This document shows, piece by piece, positions 58,831 to 64,000 of a DNA stretch of 64,000 nt. The stretch is from Streptomyces sp. R21 (lineage in GTDB: Bacteria > Actinomycetota > Actinomycetes > Streptomycetales > Streptomycetaceae): contig NZ_CP163435.1 of the NCBI RefSeq assembly GCF_041051975.1, forward strand, positions 1,922,001 through 1,986,000, given 5' to 3'. Positions within the stretch are counted from its first letter, which is position 1. Each line of letters begins with the position of its first letter. A model generated the notes under the pieces. That model was not told where the DNA came from and searched no databases. It saw only the letters and a list, made by a program, of their open reading frames with translations. Position numbers and translations under genes: made by a program.

Positions 58831-60819
58831 ATGCCGGTCAAGGTCAGCGTGATTGTTCCCGTCTACAACCCGGGTCCGTACATCGAGGACTGCGTCGACT
58901 CGCTGCTGCGGCAGTCACTGCCACCCGATGAGTTCGAGGCTGTCTTCGTCGACGACGGCTCCACCGACGGGACCCCGGCCCGGCTGGACGCGCTCGCCGC
59001 TGAGCACCCTCACTTCCGGGTCATCCACCAGGAGAACTCCGGCTGGTCGGGCAAGCCCCGCAACGTCGGCATCGCCGCCAGTACGGGCGAGTTCGTGATG
59101 TTCGTCGACAACGACGACTATCTCGGCGATGAAGCCCTTGAACGAATGTACGAGTACGGCGTGGCCAACGGCGCCGATGTCATCGTGGGCAAGATGGCCG
59201 GCAAGGGCCGTCCGGTGCCGGTGGAGCTGTTCCGCCGCAACCACCCGCACGCCACCGTCGAGAACACGCCGCTGATCGACAGCCTCACTCCGCACAAGAT
59301 GCTCCGCCGCGCGTTCCTGGACCGCATCGGCCTGCGCTTCCCCGAGGGCAGGCGGCGCCTGGAGGACCACGTCTTCGTCGCCGAGGCGTATCTGCGCGCG
59401 GACAACGTCTCCGTGCTCAGCGACTACGTCTGCTACTACCACGTCAAGCGGGACGACGGCTCGAACGCGGGCTTCCAGCGCTTCGAGCCCGTGGGCTACT
59501 TCAAGAACCTCCGCGAGGCCCTCGACGTCGTCGAGCGCTACACCGAGCCGGGCCCGGTCCGCGACCGGCTCTACCGGCGCTGGCTGCGCCAGGAGATGGT
59601 CGAGCGCATGCGCGGCCGCCGCCTCCTCAAACTGCCCGAGGACTACCGCAAGGAACTCTTCGACGAGATCCGCACGGTCGTCGTCGAGCGCTTCGGACCC
59701 GGCGTCGCCCCCGGGCTCGCGCCGGCACAGCGGATCGTCGCCGCACTGATCGCCGCCGACCGCTTCGACGACGTCGTGGCCTACGCCCGGTGGGAGTCGG
59801 GCGTCGCGCCCAAGGCCGCCCCGTCCACCGTGGCGTGGGCCGACGGCGCGCTCCGGATCGACTTCAGCGCCGAGTTCGCCTCCGGCGGCGAGCCCATGAC
59901 GTTCCCCGCCGACGGCGCGCCCGCCGCGCTGGACGGCCCGCCCAAGGACGTCGCCGAGGCGATCGCCCTGCTCGGCGCGGACACGGCCAGCCGTTTCGAC
60001 AAGGCCACCGTCGACCTGATGCTGCGCGAACGCTCCAGCGCCGCCCAGTTCTTCCAGCCGGTGGAGTTCACCCGCGAGATCGTCCCGACCGGGGACAGCG
60101 ACAGCGGGCGCGTACGGCTGGTGCTGCGCGCCACCGCCACCGTCGACCCGGCCACCGCGTCGAGCGGCGCACCGCTCGGGGCCGGCCTGTGGGACGCGTA
60201 CATCCGCGTGAAGCTCGGCGGCTGGACCAAGGAGTGCCGGCTGGGCCCGGGCCCCTGGCCGGGCAGCGTCGTCGGGCACGCCGGAGTCGTCGCCGGGCGC
60301 GTGGTCCTGCCGTACTGGACCAAGCCGCACGGCGGGCTCGCCCTGGACGTCGACCGGGCGGGCAAGCGCCTCGGCCTCGGCGCCCTGGGGGCCGCGGACA
60401 TCACGGCCGAGGGCGACCGGTTCCGCGCGTCGCTCCCGCTGTACGTCCCCGGCGACACCAAGGCGCTTCTGCGGCTGACCTCCCCCGCGACCGGCACGGC
60501 CGTGGAGGCCACCGGCACCCTGTCCGCCGACCAAGGGTCCGGGACCGTGCTGGAGGCCCTGCTGCCCACCGGCACGCTCCAGGGCGCGACCTGGCGGCCC
60601 GCGCTGAGCCTCACCCCGGACGCCGACGAGGCGCGCTTCCTCACCCTGCCGCTCGCCCTGCGCGGCGCGGCCGACGGCGTCCACCTGGTGCTGCCGCCGC
60701 ACCCGGGTGTCGTACAGCTGCTGGCCCGCAGGACCCGCCGGACCGTGCGGCGCGTGGTCGGCGCGGCGCTCGGGAAGATGGCCCCCACACTCAAGGCGCG
60801 ACTGCGAAAGAAGGCGTGA
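58831..60819 (+). CDS. GT2-family glycosyltransferase with C-terminal extension
   Basis: 662 residues. The GT-A domain (residues 1-~220) has VSVIVPVYNPGPYIEDCVDS, the DxD-type VDDGSTDGTP and FVDNDDYLGDEAL, and HVFVAEAYLRADNV near the acceptor region. Residues ~330-640 form a beta-rich domain of unknown role, found in Streptomyces cell-wall glycosyltransferases of the TagF/teichoic type. A basic C-terminus (RRTRRTVRRVV, LKARLRKK) suggests peripheral membrane binding. Start ATG 58831 is preferred over ATG 58789 by fit to the family. It is followed by rmlC 5 bp downstream, so a rhamnose-containing glycan is likely. Confidence 0.87.
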   Translation: MPVKVSVIVPVYNPGPYIEDCVDSLLRQSLPPDEFEAVFVDDGSTDGTPARLDALAAEHPHFRVIHQENSGWSGKPRNVGIAASTGEFVMFVDNDDYLGDEALERMYEYGVANGADVIVGKMAGKGRPVPVELFRRNHPHATVENTPLIDSLTPHKMLRRAFLDRIGLRFPEGRRRLEDHVFVAEAYLRADNVSVLSDYVCYYHVKRDDGSNAGFQRFEPVGYFKNLREALDVVERYTEPGPVRDRLYRRWLRQEMVERMRGRRLLKLPEDYRKELFDEIRTVVVERFGPGVAPGLAPAQRIVAALIAADRFDDVVAYARWESGVAPKAAPSTVAWADGALRIDFSAEFASGGEPMTFPADGAPAALDGPPKDVAEAIALLGADTASRFDKATVDLMLRERSSAAQFFQPVEFTREIVPTGDSDSGRVRLVLRATATVDPATASSGAPLGAGLWDAYIRVKLGGWTKECRLGPGPWPGSVVGHAGVVAGRVVLPYWTKPHGGLALDVDRAGKRLGLGALGAADITAEGDRFRASLPLYVPGDTKALLRLTSPATGTAVEATGTLSADQGSGTVLEALLPTGTLQGATWRPALSLTPDADEARFLTLPLALRGAADGVHLVLPPHPGVVQLLARRTRRTVRRVVGAALGKMAPTLKARLRKKA

Positions 60820-60823
60820 CAGC

Positions 60824-61432
60824 GTGCGATCACTGGACATCGAGGGCGCCTGGGTGCTGGAGCCCAAGGTCTTCCCGGACGACCGGGGCTCTTTCCACGA
60901 GTGGTACCGCGGCGAGGAGTTCCGCGAGGCCACCGGTTACGACCTGTCGCTGGCCCAGGCCAACTGCTCGGTCTCGCGCCGGGGCGTCCTGCGCGGGGTG
61001 CACTTCTCGGACGTGCCGCCCGGCCAGGCCAAGTACGTCACGTGTGTGCGCGGCGCCGTCCTCGACGTGGTGGTGGACATCCGCGTCGGCTCGCCCGCCT
61101 TCGGGCGCTGGGAGGCGGTGCGGCTGGACGACGACACCCGGCACGCGGTGTTCCTCGCGGAGGGGCTCGGGCACGCGTTCATGGCGCTGACCGACGACGC
61201 GACGGTGGTGTACCTGTGCTCGACCGGCTACGCGCCGGGCCGCGAGCACGGGGTGCACCCGCTCGACCCGGAGCTGGGGATCGCCTGGCCCGAGGGCATC
61301 AAGCCGGTGCTGTCGGAGAAGGACGCGCAGGCGCCGACGCTGGCCGAGGCGGAGCGGTCCGGACTGCTGCCGTCGTACGCGGAGTGCTCCGCCTACTACG
61401 CGGGCCTGCGCGGCGGGGGGCTCGGCGGCTGA
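60824..61432 (+). CDS. rmlC: dTDP-4-dehydrorhamnose 3,5-epimerase
   Basis: 202 residues, RmlC cupin. EPKVFPDDRGSFHEWYR, the active-site LRGVHFSDVPPGQAKYVTC (His) and the Asp/Tyr-containing VVDIRVGSPAFGRWEAV and YLCSTGYAPGREHGVHP are all present. It epimerises C3 and C5 of dTDP-4-keto-6-deoxyglucose in dTDP-L-rhamnose synthesis. GTG 60824 begins 5 bp after the glycosyltransferase stop. It converges on rmlD and rmlB nearby. Confidence 0.93.
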   Translation: MRSLDIEGAWVLEPKVFPDDRGSFHEWYRGEEFREATGYDLSLAQANCSVSRRGVLRGVHFSDVPPGQAKYVTCVRGAVLDVVVDIRVGSPAFGRWEAVRLDDDTRHAVFLAEGLGHAFMALTDDATVVYLCSTGYAPGREHGVHPLDPELGIAWPEGIKPVLSEKDAQAPTLAEAERSGLLPSYAECSAYYAGLRGGGLGG

Positions 61433-61449
61433 CGCCGGGCCCCCCGCCG
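61411..61449. terminator. Nested hairpin at the rmlC end
   Basis: Outer arms of 11 bp (61411-61421, 61439-61449) enclose an inner 5-bp hairpin CGGCG-GCTGA-CGCCG. It covers the rmlC stop and lies just before the convergent methyltransferase stop, so it could end transcripts from both sides. Confidence 0.75.
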
Positions 61450-61454
61450 CGGGG

Positions 61455-62258
61455 TCAGCGAGCGCCGCCGAGCTGCTCCAGGCTGCGGCGCAGCGGCTCC
61501 CAGCCGCGGGACCGCTTGGTGCCGCGGTTGCGGGCCCGCACGAGCGGGCCCCAGAACCCTGCCCCGGTGAAGGTCTCCGGCTTGACCGCGGACGCCCGCT
61601 CCAGGACCGTCTCGGGGACCTTCTGCGGGTCGGCGACGTTGTACTCGGCGAGGATCTCCTCGTACTTGTCCTTCAGCACCGTGTTGGTGGGGTCGGCGCC
61701 GAAGACCACGAGCTGCCCGGTGGGCTGGGTGTCGACGAGGACGGTCACGAGGTCCGGGCGGTACCGGGCGAGGATCTCGATCAGCTTGTAGACGTCACCG
61801 GTCCAGGCGTTGGTGTGCCGGTCACGGGCCGCCTCGTCGATGCTGCGCGGCAGCATGTCGTCGAAGACGATCACGCTGGCCCAGTCGGAGTGCTTCTCGA
61901 CGTTGATGAAGTCGCGCAGCGCGTACTCGAAGAGGTGCATGCCGTCGATGAACGACAGGTCGAGGGTGGTGCGGCGCCAGTAGGCCAACGGGCTGCGGTT
62001 GCGGGCCAGTTGGCGCAGCGGGTGGCGGCCGCCGCGGAGGTGGACCAGCGGGTTGTCACGGGCGAAGAAGTCGTCGCTGGTGGCCTTCGCCAGGTGGACG
62101 TCGCAACGGATCTCCGTGACCACCTTGAACGCGGGATCGATCGCGACGCTGGGCACACGGGACAGCGTGAGACTGCGGCCGTCGTTGACGCCGATCTCCA
62201 GGTAGTTGCGGTTCGCCGTGACCTTGTGCAGCTCCCGCAGGAACTCATGGCGCTTCAC
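61455..62258 (-). CDS. Class I methyltransferase-like protein of a glycan locus
   Basis: 267 residues, Methyltransferase_24-like. Motif I-like YLEIGVNDGRSLTLS at residues 19-33, LDLSFIDGMHLFEYALRD near 100 and VIVFDDMLP near 130 fit the fold. Such genes sit among glycan biosynthesis genes and may methylate a sugar. ATG 62258; the segment before it has repeated GGGACTC motifs rather than a good ribosome site. It is on the same strand as rmlD and rmlB, 54 bp after rmlD. Confidence 0.78.
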   Translation of the reverse strand: MKRHEFLRELHKVTANRNYLEIGVNDGRSLTLSRVPSVAIDPAFKVVTEIRCDVHLAKATSDDFFARDNPLVHLRGGRHPLRQLARNRSPLAYWRRTTLDLSFIDGMHLFEYALRDFINVEKHSDWASVIVFDDMLPRSIDEAARDRHTNAWTGDVYKLIEILARYRPDLVTVLVDTQPTGQLVVFGADPTNTVLKDKYEEILAEYNVADPQKVPETVLERASAVKPETFTGAGFWGPLVRARNRGTKRSRGWEPLRRSLEQLGGAR

Positions 62259-62260
62259 GA

Positions 62261-62325
62261 GAGGGACTCCTAGAGGGACTCTTGGTGGGTTAGAGGGACT
62301 CTTGTTCGTGGATCAGCGGGACTCT
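62261..62325. repeat. Four short GAGGGACTC-type repeats
   Basis: GAGGGACTCC at 62261-62270, GAGGGACTCT at 62273-62282 and 62293-62302, and GCGGGACTCT at 62316-62325; the last overlaps the end of rmlD. On the minus strand they read AGAGTCCCTC. They are irregularly spaced (12, 20 and 23 bp), so not a true tandem array. Confidence 0.7.
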
Positions 62326-63203
62326 TGGTGGATCTCTTTACGGATGCGGGACAGTGCTTCGTGCAGTGCGGGGCGCCAGTCGCGGAGCGGTTCGAGACCG
62401 ATCTCCTTCCACCGGTCGTGCCCGAGGGCGCTGTAGGCGGGGCGGGGCGCCGGGCGCGGGAAGGCCTCGCTGGTGGTGGGGTGCACCCGGTCCGGGTCGG
62501 CTCCGATGCCCCGGAAGACCTCCTTGGCCAGCTCGCACCAGGTGGCCTCGCCCGAGCTGGTGGCGTGGAACACCCCGTGTGCACCCTCGGCCCGGCCGAG
62601 CAGCGGGCCGAGGTCGGCGATGCGTACGGCGACGTCCGTGCTCCACGTCGGCTGCCCGCGCTGGTCGTCGACGACGTCGAGGGTGTCGCGGCGGGCCTCG
62701 AGGTCGATCATCGTACGGACGAAGTTGCGGCCGTGGACGCCGTAGAGCCAGGCGGTCCGCACGACGGCGCTCGCCCCCGGGAGTTCCTCCAGGACGGCCC
62801 GCTCCCCCGCGAGTTTGGTGCGGCCGTACGCGGTGCGCGGGGCGGTCGGGTGGTCTTCCGGGTACGGGGTGCTGCGGGCGTCGCCGGGGAAGACGTAGTC
62901 GGTGGAGACATGGACCAGGCGCGCGCCGCGCGTGGCGCAGGCGCGGGCGAGGAGGCGCGGCCCCTCGCCGTTGATCAGCAGCGCCCGCTCCTCGTCCGTC
63001 TCGGCGTCGTCCACGGCGGTGTACGCGGCGCAGTTCACGACGATGTCGGGCCGGTGCTCGGCGAGCGCCCGGTCGAGTTCCTCCGAACGGGTGATGTCGA
63101 GTGCGGCGCGGTCGAGGCCCACGACCTCCTCGCCGCGCCCGGTCAGTTCCTCGACGACGTCGCGGCCGAGCATGCCGCCCGCTCCGGTGACGAGCCACCT
63201 CAT
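62313..63203 (-). CDS. rmlD: dTDP-4-dehydrorhamnose reductase
   Basis: 296 residues, extended short-chain dehydrogenase. The nucleotide fold WLVTGAGGMLGRDVVEEL at residues 3-20, STDYVFPGD and the YGRTKLAGE (Tyr-x3-Lys) active site are present. It performs the last NADPH-dependent step to dTDP-L-rhamnose. ATG 63203 (MRWLVTG) overlaps the rmlB stop (ATGA), so both are coupled. Confidence 0.93.
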   Translation of the reverse strand: MRWLVTGAGGMLGRDVVEELTGRGEEVVGLDRAALDITRSEELDRALAEHRPDIVVNCAAYTAVDDAETDEERALLINGEGPRLLARACATRGARLVHVSTDYVFPGDARSTPYPEDHPTAPRTAYGRTKLAGERAVLEELPGASAVVRTAWLYGVHGRNFVRTMIDLEARRDTLDVVDDQRGQPTWSTDVAVRIADLGPLLGRAEGAHGVFHATSSGEATWCELAKEVFRGIGADPDRVHPTTSEAFPRPAPRPAYSALGHDRWKEIGLEPLRDWRPALHEALSRIRKEIHQESR

Positions 63204-64000
63204 GCGTGCCCCTCGCCCTGCTGCGGGGCGCCGCCGCTCGCCTGGTCGACGCGCCGCTTGAGCGGCTCCCACCAGGCCCGGTTGTCGCGGTACCAGGCGA
63301 CGGTGTCGGCGAGGCCGGCCGTGAAGTCGTGGCGCGGGCGGTAGCCCAGCTCGTCGCGGATCTTGCTCCAGTCGACGGAGTAGCGCAGGTCGTGGCCCTT
63401 GCGGTCCTCGACGTACTGGACGCGGTCCCAGTCCGCTCCGCAGGAGTCCAGGAGCAGGCCGGTCAGCTCCTTGTTGCTCAGCTCGGTGCCGCCGCCGATG
63501 TTGTACACCTCGCCCGGGCGGCCCGCGGTGCGCACCAGCTCGACGCCCTGGCAGTGGTCCTCGACGTGCAGCCAGTCGCGGACGTTCAGGCCCTCGCCGT
63601 AGAGCGGGACCTTCTTCCCGTCGAGCAGGTTGCTGATGAAGAGCGGGATGACCTTCTCGGGGAACTGGTGCGGTCCGTAGTTGTTGGAGCAGCGGGTGAC
63701 CCGCACGTCCAGGCCGTGGGTGCGGTGGTAGGCGAGGGCGAGCAGGTCGGAGGAGGCCTTGGACGCCGAGTACGGCGAGTTGGGCTGGAGGGGGTGCTCC
63801 TCCGGCCAGGAGCCGGACTCGATCGAGCCGTAGACCTCGTCGGTGGAGATGTGGACGAAGGGGCCCACCTGATAGCGCAGGGCCGCGTCCAGCAGGGTCT
63901 GCGTGCCGACGACGTTCGTCTGGACGAAGTCGCTCGCGCCCTCGATGGACCGGTCCACATGGGACTCGGCGGCGAAGTGGACGACCTGGTCCGCCTCGGC
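63200..64000 (-). CDS. rmlB: dTDP-glucose 4,6-dehydratase (5' end outside window)
   Basis: 267 codons of the C-terminal part are present; the N-terminal Rossmann motif lies beyond the window. HFAAESHVDRSI near the cut end, THISTDEVYGSI-type VHISTDEVYGSIESG, the catalytic YSASKASSDLLALAY (Tyr-x3-Lys) and RCSNNYGPHQFPEKVIP identify it. It converts dTDP-glucose to dTDP-4-keto-6-deoxyglucose. It forms an operon with rmlD. Confidence 0.95.
   Translation of the reverse strand, partial: AEADQVVHFAAESHVDRSIEGASDFVQTNVVGTQTLLDAALRYQVGPFVHISTDEVYGSIESGSWPEEHPLQPNSPYSASKASSDLLALAYHRTHGLDVRVTRCSNNYGPHQFPEKVIPLFISNLLDGKKVPLYGEGLNVRDWLHVEDHCQGVELVRTAGRPGEVYNIGGGTELSNKELTGLLLDSCGADWDRVQYVEDRKGHDLRYSVDWSKIRDELGYRPRHDFTAGLADTVAWYRDNRAWWEPLKRRVDQASGGAPQQGEGHA

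Overview
The window is a GC-rich actinobacterial chromosome segment, almost certainly Streptomyces. Codon third positions are strongly G/C, many genes start with GTG, 4-bp ATGA/GTGA stop-start overlaps are frequent, and F420- and actinomycete-type families are present. From memory, the order tal-zwf-opcA-pgi-gnd followed by a divergent GTP cyclohydrolase II paralogue cluster resembles the 6.6-Mb region of S. coelicolor; this was not checked by alignment.

Layout. 1-6.5 kb: a tightly packed pentose-phosphate/glycolysis operon (tal, zwf, opcA, pgi, gnd, histidine phosphatase). 6.5-8.4 kb: a TerB-like gene and a class 3 lipase. 8.8-13.0 kb: a large fusion of a catalase-like domain with an alpha-dioxygenase-like heme peroxidase, translationally coupled to a nitroreductase-like gene. 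13.0-14.6 kb: a decayed thiamine-diphosphate enzyme gene carrying a 162-bp palindromic MITE. 14.8-19.0 kb: a secreted GH31 glycosidase and a membrane-anchored repeat protein. 19.0-24.1 kb: a shikimate/quinate catabolic locus (QuiC-type dehydroshikimate dehydratase, shikimate dehydrogenase, TetR, MHS-type transporter) with matching operator-like sites at both promoters. 24.2-37.2 kb: assorted oxidoreductases, a glycosyltransferase-like gene containing a 10-bp tandem repeat, a STAND-like TPR protein, two regulator/MFS pairs and a serine hydrolase.

37.2-49.1 kb is the most interesting part. A five-gene minus-strand operon begins with a GTP cyclohydrolase II whose Tyr105-equivalent is Met, a change reported to stop the reaction at the formylated pyrimidine. 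It continues with an ornithine-cyclodeaminase homologue, an FAD amino-acid oxidase, a fungal-LYS1-type saccharopine dehydrogenase and a second saccharopine-dehydrogenase-family gene. Divergent from it lies a creatininase-family (ArfB/MftE-like) amidohydrolase. Next come a flippase-like membrane protein, a methyltransferase, a GT4 glycosyltransferase, a pyruvoyl-tetrahydropterin-synthase homologue lacking catalytic residues, an MDR dehydrogenase and a CDP-alcohol phosphatidyltransferase. I infer an uncharacterised pathway from GTP towards a pyrimidine/pterin-like, possibly glycosylated and membrane-linked product, perhaps joined by a lysine-derived building block.

49.2-58.7 kb: a very large secreted beta-propeller/Ig/lectin protein, a lipoprotein hydrolase, an EF-G paralogue behind a probable leader peptide and hairpins, and a TetR/MFS pair with two tandem palindromes. 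58.8-64.0 kb: a glycan locus with a GT2 glycosyltransferase and dTDP-rhamnose genes rmlC, rmlD and rmlB (cut by the window end). No rRNA, tRNA or CRISPR array was recognised.
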